The notes beneath the pieces were generated by a model. That model made no database searches and had not been told where the DNA came from. It saw only the letters and a program-made list of their open reading frames with translations. The translations under genes and the position numbers were made by a program. Positions 1-6,351 of a DNA stretch of 14,299 nucleotides are shown one piece after another (positions within the stretch are counted from its first letter, which is position 1; each line of letters begins with the position of its first letter). This DNA is from Bacteroidales bacterium (GTDB lineage: Bacteria > Bacteroidota > Bacteroidia > Bacteroidales > UBA12077): the NCBI GenBank assembly GCA_030156305.1, contig JASGMZ010000053.1, positions 1 through 14,299 of the forward strand, written 5' to 3'.

Positions 1-3
1 ATG

Positions 4-11
4 TATATAAA
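4..11 (+). promoter_or_regulatory. TATA box, probable promoter of cfbC
   Basis: TATATAAA lies 72 bases before the cfbC start. An archaeal transcription start about 25 bases downstream would fall near position 33 and give a leader of roughly 40 bases. There is no other obvious TATA box between here and the gene. The assignment is inferred from sequence only. Confidence 0.5.
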
Positions 12-75
12 AAGACAGATAATTAACCATAATATCGCAATACACGATAAATAATTACATGATAAAGGTGATATT

Positions 76-954
76 TTGAAACAGATCGCTTTTTATGGAA
101 AAGGAGGAATAGGAAAATCCACCACAGTGTGCAACATTGCCGCAGCTCTAGCAGATCAGGGTAAAAAAGTAATGGTCGTTGGATGTGATCCAAAGCATGA
201 TTGTACTTCAAATTTAAGGGGCGGACAGGAAATTCCAACAGTTTTAGATATCCTTAGGGAAAAAGGACTGGACAAACTAGGTTTAGAAACCATAATAGAA
301 AAAGAAATGATAGAAATTAACGACATCATTTATGAAGGGTACAATGGAATCTACTGCGTTGAAGCAGGAGGGCCAAAACCAGGATATGGTTGTGCAGGAC
401 GAGGAGTAATTGTGGTAATAGATCTTTTAAAAAAGATGAATTTATATAAGGATTTAAAACTCGATATTGTACTCTACGATGTTTTAGGGGACGTTGTATG
501 TGGTGGATTTGCCATGCCACTAAGAATGGGACTTGCAGAACAGATCTATGTTGTTACATCATCGGATTATATGGCAATATATGCTGCAAACAACATATGT
601 CGCGGGATAAGTGAATTCGTTAAAAGAGGAGGAAGCAAATTAGGAGGATTAATATATAACGTAAGAGGGTCCATGGATGCATACGACATTGTAAATGAAT
701 TTGCAGATAAACTTGGTGCAAATATCGTAGGGAAAGTTCCAAACTCCCATTTAATACCTGAAGCAGAAATAGAAGGAAAAACTGTTATAGAATACGATCC
801 TAATGACGAAATAAGCCAAGTGTATAGGGAGCTCGCAAAAAAAATTTATGAAAATAATGAAGGGACAATTCCAAAACCTTTGGAAAACATTGAAATAATG
901 ACTATCGGTAAAAAGATAAAAGAAAGACTAAAAAAAGAGAGAATGAAAAACTAA
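76..954 (+). CDS. cfbC: Ni-sirohydrochlorin a,c-diamide reductive cyclase, ATP-dependent reductase subunit (NifH-like)
   Basis: This is a NifH-family iron protein of the methanogen class that passes electrons, with ATP hydrolysis, to CfbD during reductive cyclisation of Ni-sirohydrochlorin a,c-diamide in coenzyme F430 synthesis. It is cytoplasmic and probably a homodimer. Visible features are the P-loop GKGGIGKS at residues 8-15, the switch-like CDPKHDCTS near 37-45, and the two cysteines expected to hold the inter-subunit [4Fe-4S] cluster, C106 (GYGCAGRG) and C142 (GDVVCGGFAMP). The 292-residue length is normal for the family. The start is TTG, supported by AGGTGAT at 66-72, three bases upstream. 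No nifD/nifK or cfbD/cfbE neighbour is present, which fits the stand-alone cfbC of Methanococcales rather than a nitrogenase operon. The lysine-rich tail (after about residue 275) is a lineage extension. A true NifH is the alternative, but the divergent sequence and missing nif genes argue against it. Confidence 0.88.
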   Translation: MKQIAFYGKGGIGKSTTVCNIAAALADQGKKVMVVGCDPKHDCTSNLRGGQEIPTVLDILREKGLDKLGLETIIEKEMIEINDIIYEGYNGIYCVEAGGPKPGYGCAGRGVIVVIDLLKKMNLYKDLKLDIVLYDVLGDVVCGGFAMPLRMGLAEQIYVVTSSDYMAIYAANNICRGISEFVKRGGSKLGGLIYNVRGSMDAYDIVNEFADKLGANIVGKVPNSHLIPEAEIEGKTVIEYDPNDEISQVYRELAKKIYENNEGTIPKPLENIEIMTIGKKIKERLKKERMKN

Positions 955-979
955 ATGTAGAATTAAAGAATAATTAAAC

Positions 980-1001
980 TAATGCTATTATAATGCTATT
1001 A
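980..1001. repeat. two tandem copies of TAATGCTATTA
   Basis: Two exact, adjacent 11-base copies (980-990 and 991-1001) of a quasi-palindrome, TAAT-GCT-ATTA. They lie 26 bases after the cfbC stop and about 180 bases before the next gene. The period is one helical turn, which would suit paired protein binding, but in AT-rich spacer DNA this may be coincidence. Confidence 0.5.
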
Positions 1002-1007
1002 AATACT

Positions 1008-1016
1008 TTGTTTTTT
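1008..1016 (+). terminator. T-rich tract, possible terminator of cfbC
   Basis: A run of T with one G (TTGTTTTTT) lies about 55 bases after the cfbC stop, with no strong hairpin before it. Archaeal RNA polymerase terminates at such U-tracts without needing a hairpin. The position directly after the tandem repeat is consistent with the end of the cfbC transcript. Confidence 0.35.
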
Positions 1017-1081
1017 GTTATTATATGTTAGATACAGTCGTTTGACAAAAGTAGGTTACGAACATATCTTAAATCAATAAT

Positions 1082-1103
1082 ATTCTAAATAGTAACTTAG
1101 AAT
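1082..1103. repeat. inverted repeat ATTCTAA / TTAGAAT upstream of the oxidoreductase
   Basis: ATTCTAA (1082-1088) and TTAGAAT (1097-1103) are separated by eight bases, and a third ATTCTAA copy is at 1120-1126. The set lies 60-100 bases before the oxidoreductase start and could be an operator. The arms are AT-rich, so the statistical weight is low. Confidence 0.3.
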
Positions 1104-1183
1104 TCCTAACGAGCCTGTTATTCTAAAAATGGAAATAAATCTTTTCAATTAACCGTCAGGCGACTTTATGTTATGGTGATACT

Positions 1184-2566
1184 ATGAAGATTGTAGTGGT
1201 AGGAGGAGGTACTTCTGGCCTTTTATCAGCTCTTGCACTGGAAAAAGAAGGTCATGATGTTTTAGTACTTGAAAAAGATAAAGTAGGAGGCCTTTGTAGG
1301 AGTGAAAATATAGATGGTTACACTGTTGATATCGGTGTTCATGCAATAACTATGTTAAATGATGGACCGTTGACAAGATTGCTGAACAACTATGCAAGAT
1401 ATATTCCTAATTTCAGAGAATACGGAGATTATTATGTTAGAACGGATAAATTACACAAAATACCTGTATCTATGAATGAATGGATGACTACAAATCTAAT
1501 CCCACACCGTGACAAAATTTTAATTACTACAAAAATCATGGACTTGATGACCACAGGTTTTACAAAAGATAGTTCTGTTTACGATATTGTGAGGGACCTG
1601 AATTTAAGCGATACATCTATAGATTTCTTCAATACAATATCATTCTTCCTAAGTGGGGAGGATATGGAAAAAACGCCATTATGGAGGCTTTTCACGGGGG
1701 CAGGATATATTCCAGAAGACGACATACTACCTTTCATCTACAAGGATATGAAGATAAACCCACTAAAATCAGCCATATTCAAAAAATTTGGTACTGAAAA
1801 AATTATGAGAATTTTAAACGATGGATTTTTAACATCCATAAAGAACAGTTCTAAGCGATACATAGCCAAATTTATAAATAGAAATAGATATTGGACCCAA
1901 GGCTATCCTGTTGGAGGTGTTCAGTCCATATGCAACTGTATAACCTATTCAATGAATACAACCAAAATAAAAAATGAAGAAGTTATAAAAATTGTAGAAG
2001 AAGGTAAAGGATACATTGTAGAAACAAAAGAAAACAGTTATTATGCAGATGTTGTTGTATATTCTGCCCCTTCAAGAACCCTTCCAGATATTGCAAAAAT
2101 TGACGATATACAAAAACACCGCAATAAATTAAAGAATATAAAATTTACAGAGTCCTTAACCGTTTGGGTAGGTCATGAAAAAAACTGTTTTCCTTACTTA
2201 GGTTCTGAAGTCTGGATAGATCACCCCTGCTGGGCCACAACTACATCAAATTACGATAAAAGTTTAGCGCCAAAGGGAAAACACCTAATGGGTTTTTCAT
2301 TTATAAATGTAAAAAAAGAAGATGCCTTGGGCATAATAGAAGACAAAATGAATATAGATTTGGATAAATCAGATATGATTCATATTCAAAAACACATACC
2401 TGAACAAGCTTCATGCTCTGTAGGTCAATTCTTTGTTTATCCTAAGGTAAAAGATAATTTCTTTGTTGTAGGTACAGACGCAGACCCACGAAGTATGGGA
2501 ATAACAAGGGCAGCTTATTCTGTAGAGGTCATGCTCTCTGAATTTAAAAATACGTATGGCATGTAA
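1184..2566 (+). CDS. FAD-dependent oxidoreductase of the amine oxidase / protoporphyrinogen oxidase / phytoene desaturase group
   Basis: A 460-residue flavoprotein. The N-terminal Rossmann motif is VVGGGTSG with glycines at 7, 9 and 12, followed by the FAD-ribose acid E30 (LVLEKD) and the VGGLCRS motif at 34-40 typical of this family. The C-terminal FAD-contacting segment begins at GTDADPRS, residue 430. The middle holds the variable substrate domain, with no transmembrane helix or signal peptide. The start ATG has GGTGAT at 1175-1180, three bases upstream. The gene is preceded by 229 bases of non-coding DNA and followed by 125, so it is probably transcribed alone. The substrate cannot be read from the sequence. 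Related enzymes oxidise or desaturate porphyrinogens, carotenoids or amines, and methanogens carry uncharacterised members that might act on isoprenoid lipids. Confidence 0.8.
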   Translation: MKIVVVGGGTSGLLSALALEKEGHDVLVLEKDKVGGLCRSENIDGYTVDIGVHAITMLNDGPLTRLLNNYARYIPNFREYGDYYVRTDKLHKIPVSMNEWMTTNLIPHRDKILITTKIMDLMTTGFTKDSSVYDIVRDLNLSDTSIDFFNTISFFLSGEDMEKTPLWRLFTGAGYIPEDDILPFIYKDMKINPLKSAIFKKFGTEKIMRILNDGFLTSIKNSSKRYIAKFINRNRYWTQGYPVGGVQSICNCITYSMNTTKIKNEEVIKIVEEGKGYIVETKENSYYADVVVYSAPSRTLPDIAKIDDIQKHRNKLKNIKFTESLTVWVGHEKNCFPYLGSEVWIDHPCWATTTSNYDKSLAPKGKHLMGFSFINVKKEDALGIIEDKMNIDLDKSDMIHIQKHIPEQASCSVGQFFVYPKVKDNFFVVGTDADPRSMGITRAAYSVEVMLSEFKNTYGM

Positions 2567-2645
2567 ATTATGACACGTAAATAATCCATAAGATTCAAAC
2601 CTACAAATTTAATAATTTTAAAATCAAAGATACATTTAATACATT

Positions 2646-2664
2646 ATTTATCGTTACGATAAAT
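2646..2664. promoter_or_regulatory. perfect palindrome, candidate operator of hpt
   Basis: ATTTATCGT-T-ACGATAAAT is a perfect 9-base inverted repeat around one central base, ending 27 bases before the hpt start and just before its ribosome binding site. Its position near the expected transcription start suits a repressor site. Part of it recurs before the next gene (3350-3361, 10 of 12 bases the same). The regulator is unknown. Confidence 0.45.
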
Positions 2665-2691
2665 ATACTCTAACTTATAGGAGGATACATT

Positions 2692-3246
2692 ATGATATTA
2701 GAAGAATCGTTAAAATCATGCCCGACAGTAAAAAGAGGAAAATACGAATACTTCATACATCCTATTTCAGATGGGGTACCAGTTGTTAAACCAGAGCTCT
2801 TGAGGGAAGTTACCACAAGAATAATTAAAATGGCAGATATGGACATAGATAAAATAGTTACAGCAGAAGCCATGGGCATTCCAATTGCAACCACCATATC
2901 GCTATTTACAGACATACCCTATGTAATCATGAGAAAGAGGGAATACAAGTTAGAAGGAGAAATTCCAGTCCATCAGGAAACTGGATACAGTAAAGGGGAG
3001 CTATATTTAAACGGAATCCAAAAAGGAGATAGAGTCTTAATTTTGGATGATGTAATATCCACTGGAGGAACTTTAATAGCCATAATTAAGGCATTAGAAA
3101 AAGCTGGAGCAGAAATAAAAGATATAGTGTGTATAATAGACAGGGGCGAAGGAAAAAAAGAAGTAGAAGAGAAAACAGGATACAAAATAAAAACACTGGT
3201 TAAAATAGATGTTGAAGATGGAAAAGTTGTATTTGTTGATGAATGA
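2692..3246 (+). CDS. hpt: hypoxanthine/guanine phosphoribosyltransferase (archaeal type)
   Basis: This purine salvage enzyme transfers phosphoribosyl from PRPP to hypoxanthine or guanine, giving IMP or GMP, in the cytoplasm. The PRPP-binding loop is clear: VLILDDVISTGGT at residues 115-127. The 184-residue length and the start of the protein (LEESLKSCPTVKRGKYEYF) match the archaeal HGPRTase family rather than bacterial Hpt or Apt. GGAGGAT at 2681-2687 precedes the ATG start by four bases. A perfect palindrome at 2646-2664 lies in the likely promoter region. The next gene, a fumarylacetoacetase-family hydrolase, is 134 bases downstream. As I recall, the same two families are adjacent in Methanocaldococcus jannaschii (MJ1655-MJ1656), so the pairing appears old. 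GfcR-type or adenine-specific activity is the main alternative. Confidence 0.85.
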   Translation: MILEESLKSCPTVKRGKYEYFIHPISDGVPVVKPELLREVTTRIIKMADMDIDKIVTAEAMGIPIATTISLFTDIPYVIMRKREYKLEGEIPVHQETGYSKGELYLNGIQKGDRVLILDDVISTGGTLIAIIKALEKAGAEIKDIVCIIDRGEGKKEVEEKTGYKIKTLVKIDVEDGKVVFVDE

Positions 3247-3349
3247 TTATCTTGCGCTTCAAAATTAATGATACATAATTGCCAACACCAAATATAATAC
3301 AAGAAATTAAAGTTTGAATTTTTTATTGGATAGGTTTTGTCATTTAATT

Positions 3350-3361
3350 GTAACGATACAT
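3350..3361. promoter_or_regulatory. partial copy of the hpt palindrome before the FAH-family gene
   Basis: GTAACGATACAT agrees at 10 of 12 positions with the right part of the hpt palindrome (GTTACGATAAAT at 2653-2664) and ends 19 bases before the next start codon. It could be a second site for the same regulator, but only a half-site is well preserved. Confidence 0.25.
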
Positions 3362-3380
3362 TAGTGAATAAGGTGAAATT

Positions 3381-4001
3381 ATGGATGATATGAAAAGTTT
3401 AAAACCAACAAAAATCATCTGCGTTGGTTTAAACTACATAGATCATGCGAAAGAACTTAACATGGAAATTCCAAAAGAGCCGATAATCTTTTTAAAACCA
3501 ACATCTGCCATAATATACAATAACGATACAATTGTAAGGCCGAAAATATCAAAAAGAGTGGATTACGAAGTTGAATTGGCCATAGTAATCGGAAAAGAAT
3601 GTAAAAATGTAAAAAAAGAAGATGCGATGGAGCATATAAAAGGATATACTATATTAAACGATGTTACGGCAAGAGATCTTCAAGAGAAAGATGGCCAATG
3701 GACAAGAGCCAAATCTTTTGATACTTTTTGTCCAATAGGTCCAAAAATAGTTTCTGACTTGGATCCTCATGATTTGGATATTCAGCTCAGGTTAAATGGG
3801 GAGGTAAAGCAAAAGTCAAACACAAAAAATATGATATTTAAAGTTGACGAGCTCGTTGAATTTGTATCATCAATAATGACGTTATACCCTGGAGATATTA
3901 TATCAACAGGTACACCTCCAGGGGTTGGCCAGTTGGAAAAAGGAGATATTGTTGAGGCAGAGATCGAAGGCATAGGAATTTTAAAAAATTATGTTGAATA
4001 A
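3381..4001 (+). CDS. fumarylacetoacetate hydrolase family protein
   Basis: A 206-residue single-domain member of the FAH fold, which includes fumarylpyruvate and acylpyruvate hydrolases and oxaloacetate decarboxylases. The metal-binding acids are visible: E63 and E65 in DYEVELAIVIG, and D94 in ILNDVTARD. Also conserved are the KSFDTFCPIGP segment at 111-121, with its lysine, and STGTPPGVG at 175-183. The start at 3381 is supported by AGGTGA at 3371-3376; a second in-frame ATG follows three codons later. It lies downstream of hpt with a promoter-sized gap, so the two may be transcribed separately. Methanogens lack aromatic degradation, so a role in removing keto-enol metabolites such as oxaloacetate enol or acylpyruvates is more likely than tyrosine breakdown. 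The substrate is unknown. Confidence 0.82.
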   Translation: MDDMKSLKPTKIICVGLNYIDHAKELNMEIPKEPIIFLKPTSAIIYNNDTIVRPKISKRVDYEVELAIVIGKECKNVKKEDAMEHIKGYTILNDVTARDLQEKDGQWTRAKSFDTFCPIGPKIVSDLDPHDLDIQLRLNGEVKQKSNTKNMIFKVDELVEFVSSIMTLYPGDIISTGTPPGVGQLEKGDIVEAEIEGIGILKNYVE

Positions 4002-4080
4002 CTACATTATCTGCGAATGAGCGATATAAACATAAAATATAAATATAACTAACTAACTTTCACAGTTGTGGAATGAGAAA

Positions 4081-5082
4081 ATGGAAGCTTTAAATCAGAT
4101 AAAAGTTGGAATAATTACCATTGGTATGATTATTATTTTTGCAACCATTGGATGGATGCATATTGAGGGATGGGATTTATTTACGTCACTCTATGTCTCC
4201 ATAATAACAGTATCAACTGTTGGCTATGGGGATGTAACTCCTCAAACATTTTTAGGAAAATTGCTGTCATTAATTATCGTTGTATCTGGCGTCGGTGCTG
4301 TTGCATATACCTTTTCAGGTATTGCAAGATTTTTTATTGAGGGGCAGTTTAAAAGAATCATAAGGTTGAAAAAAATGCAGAATAGGTTGAAAAAATTAAG
4401 TGACCACTACATAATATGCGGTTTTGGGAAATTTGGAAAAGTCGTAGCTAAAAAATTTAAGGATGCAGGAGTTCCATTTGTTGTCATAGATGAAGATCAG
4501 CAAACTGTTGATGAAATATTGGAAAAGTATCCTAACCTAATATATGTAGTCGGGGATGCAACATCTGACGATGTTTTATATAAGGCAGGTATTGAGAGGG
4601 CCAAAGGATTGATTACTGTCGTTGATTCAGATGCTGAAAATGTTTTTATAACACTATCTGCAAAACGACTTAATCCAAATATATACACTGTAGCCAAGGC
4701 CGAAAATAAGAACACAGTTGACAAACTGCTAAAAGCTGGGGCGGATAGAGTAGTTTCACCATACGATATCGGCGGTTCAAGAATAGCAGAAATGTCCTTA
4801 AAACCTGAAGTTTTTGATTTTGTAAGTAGTTTGATGGATACATCTCAAGATATGGAAATAGGAAAGTTTCAAATACCTAAAACATCTGGAATCGTAGGTA
4901 AAACACTTTATGAGTCTAAAATAAGACCAAAAACCGGTGCCACAATATTGGCAATAAAAAAAGGAAATGAACTATTAGTTAATCCAGGTCCAGATACTGT
5001 TTTGGATAAAGATAATATAATATGCGCCTTTGGAACAAAAAAACAGCTTGAAGAACTCAAAAAAATACTAGATGACAAATAA
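4081..5082 (+). CDS. RCK-domain potassium channel (MthK-like, two-TM)
   Basis: A 333-residue membrane protein. TM1 lies at about 8-27, the pore helix and selectivity filter TVGYGD at 46-51, and TM2 at about 60-86. An RCK_N domain follows with the nucleotide-type motif CGFGKFG (glycines 114, 116, 119) and an acidic VVIDED at the end of the second strand, then an RCK_C domain from about 258 to the end. It should conduct K+ out of or into the cell under control of a ligand bound to an RCK ring. I chose ATG 4081 over the in-frame TTG at 4066 because TM1 begins soon after and the TTG has no binding site; the ATG itself has only a weak one. An in-frame ATG at 4375, with AAGG upstream, sits where MthK has its internal start for free RCK subunits. 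The MthK calcium ligands are not fully kept. A TrkA-type transport regulator is excluded by the pore. Confidence 0.88.
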   Translation: MEALNQIKVGIITIGMIIIFATIGWMHIEGWDLFTSLYVSIITVSTVGYGDVTPQTFLGKLLSLIIVVSGVGAVAYTFSGIARFFIEGQFKRIIRLKKMQNRLKKLSDHYIICGFGKFGKVVAKKFKDAGVPFVVIDEDQQTVDEILEKYPNLIYVVGDATSDDVLYKAGIERAKGLITVVDSDAENVFITLSAKRLNPNIYTVAKAENKNTVDKLLKAGADRVVSPYDIGGSRIAEMSLKPEVFDFVSSLMDTSQDMEIGKFQIPKTSGIVGKTLYESKIRPKTGATILAIKKGNELLVNPGPDTVLDKDNIICAFGTKKQLEELKKILDDK

Positions 5083-5093
5083 CTTAAAATATA

Positions 5094-5170
5094 GTCGTTC
5101 CAAATATATTTGCATAATATATTCGAGGCTATTTTCAATACAATAATACCACATAACTTAGTGGAACGAC
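5094..5170. repeat. 9-base inverted repeat spanning the leader of the DUF2117-like gene
   Basis: GTCGTTCCA (5094-5102) and TGGAACGAC (5162-5170) are exact inverted copies 59 bases apart. Between them is an AT-rich inner palindrome (AATATATT around TTGCAT) and a competing small hairpin, CCAC...GTGG, that overlaps the right arm. The whole lies between the channel stop and the next gene's ribosome binding site. It could be a leader RNA structure, a terminator region or the ends of a 77-base miniature element. No flanking target duplication is seen. Confidence 0.45.
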
Positions 5171-5194
5171 CATAATAACGCATTGAGGAATATT

Positions 5195-6328
5195 ATGAAA
5201 ATAGGCGTAGTAATTCATGGACCGGAAATTATAGATAGCGGTTATGCTTCCAAGATTTTAAAACTTCTGGAAGAATTCAGTGAAACCACATATTTAAAGG
5301 TTAAACTAGGGGGTACGATGGGAAGGGTGGCGGTTATCGATAACAATTTAGAAAATATTATAGATATATCTGAAAAAATGGTGCCATCCCAGTGTTTAAA
5401 AAAACTAAGCGATAACGATATTTTAATTTTAATGAACTATGGTAAATCAAAGGAAACTGGACATACCTTTGGAAAAATAGTTGTAAGCAGGGCGAATGTT
5501 GATAAACCAATAATACAGATAGAAAGACCCGGTGAAAAAGACGGAACAATTTTAATATGGGATAATAATGCTACTAACTCAGATAAACTAAATAATTTAA
5601 TAAATTACCTATCTGAAAAATTAAATTTAAAAGTTGAAAGTTGCATAAGTGAAGGACTAAATACATGGAAAGATGGCAATAAAACATTTAGGAAAGTTCA
5701 TGGGGTAGATAAAAACGAAACGATTATGCTAAATGGAATAATAATTGGAAAAGCCCTTGAAAATAACATAACCATAGTCGAAGAAGACGGAAAAATAGTG
5801 GATATAATAAATGGGGAAGTTAAATGGCATGGTGTTGAGAAACTCGGTAAAATCAATTTAGAAAAAGCCATTATAAAGACTGGAATTTTAAGAAGACATC
5901 CTCCGAATATTAAGAAAAATAAAAAAGAAATGAAAATAACAAAGAAAAATGAAAACGATAAAAAGGGGGGAGAAGTTATCATCATAAATCATGCTGGAGA
6001 AGACGTGCTAGAGTATATAAAAAATAAAACCAACCCCATAGTTATAACAATAGGGGACGATACAACAACAATTTGTGGAGACATTTTAGCTAGATTTGGG
6101 ATAAAAATAATAGGAATCACAGACGGAGATAGGGACGATATTTTAAAAGATCCAATAATTACGGAAGGTTCGAATATCTTTTTAATAAAAAACTGGAAAG
6201 ATGACGACGTTGGAAAGATATTGGGGAAAAAACTGAAAAATAAAAACTTAACCTATGATGATACATTATATCGTATAAAAGAGATTCTAAATAAAAATAA
6301 AATTGATTATTGTATTAATAAATATTAA
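5195..6328 (+). CDS. DUF2117-like protein of methanogens, function unknown
   Basis: A 377-residue soluble protein whose opening (MKIGVVIHGPEIIDSGYA) matches my memory of the methanogen-specific DUF2117 family. Two parts are visible. Residues 1 to about 235 form an alpha/beta region with the segment KLGGTMGRVAVID and a histidine-arginine patch near its end (GILRRHPPN). A very lysine-rich linker (about 238-258) then leads to a C-terminal part of about 115 residues with IGDDTTTICGD and ITDGDRDD, a Rossmann-like strand and acid pattern that could bind metal or nucleotide. I chose ATG 5195, with GAGG at 5185-5188, rather than the TTG four codons upstream that would overlap that site. The stop is 23 bases before the helicase-nuclease gene, so the two are probably co-transcribed. 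No biochemical role is known to me. Confidence 0.65.
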   Translation: MKIGVVIHGPEIIDSGYASKILKLLEEFSETTYLKVKLGGTMGRVAVIDNNLENIIDISEKMVPSQCLKKLSDNDILILMNYGKSKETGHTFGKIVVSRANVDKPIIQIERPGEKDGTILIWDNNATNSDKLNNLINYLSEKLNLKVESCISEGLNTWKDGNKTFRKVHGVDKNETIMLNGIIIGKALENNITIVEEDGKIVDIINGEVKWHGVEKLGKINLEKAIIKTGILRRHPPNIKKNKKEMKITKKNENDKKGGEVIIINHAGEDVLEYIKNKTNPIVITIGDDTTTICGDILARFGIKIIGITDGDRDDILKDPIITEGSNIFLIKNWKDDDVGKILGKKLKNKNLTYDDTLYRIKEILNKNKIDYCINKY

Positions 6329-6351
6329 CAAAACTATGAGGGGGGGAATAT

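Noticed and set aside
229..237. GGAAATTCC as a possible NrpR nitrogen operator
   Set aside because: It lies inside cfbC and does not fit the GGAA-N6-TTCC spacing; no correctly spaced copy was found upstream of any gene.
4066..4080. TTG start for the potassium channel
   Set aside because: No binding site before it; the ATG five codons later fits the position of TM1.
5094..5170. A 77-base unit with paired ends, considered as a tRNA
   Set aside because: No T-loop, no anticodon arm and no D-arm consensus; the end pairing is 9 bases rather than 7.
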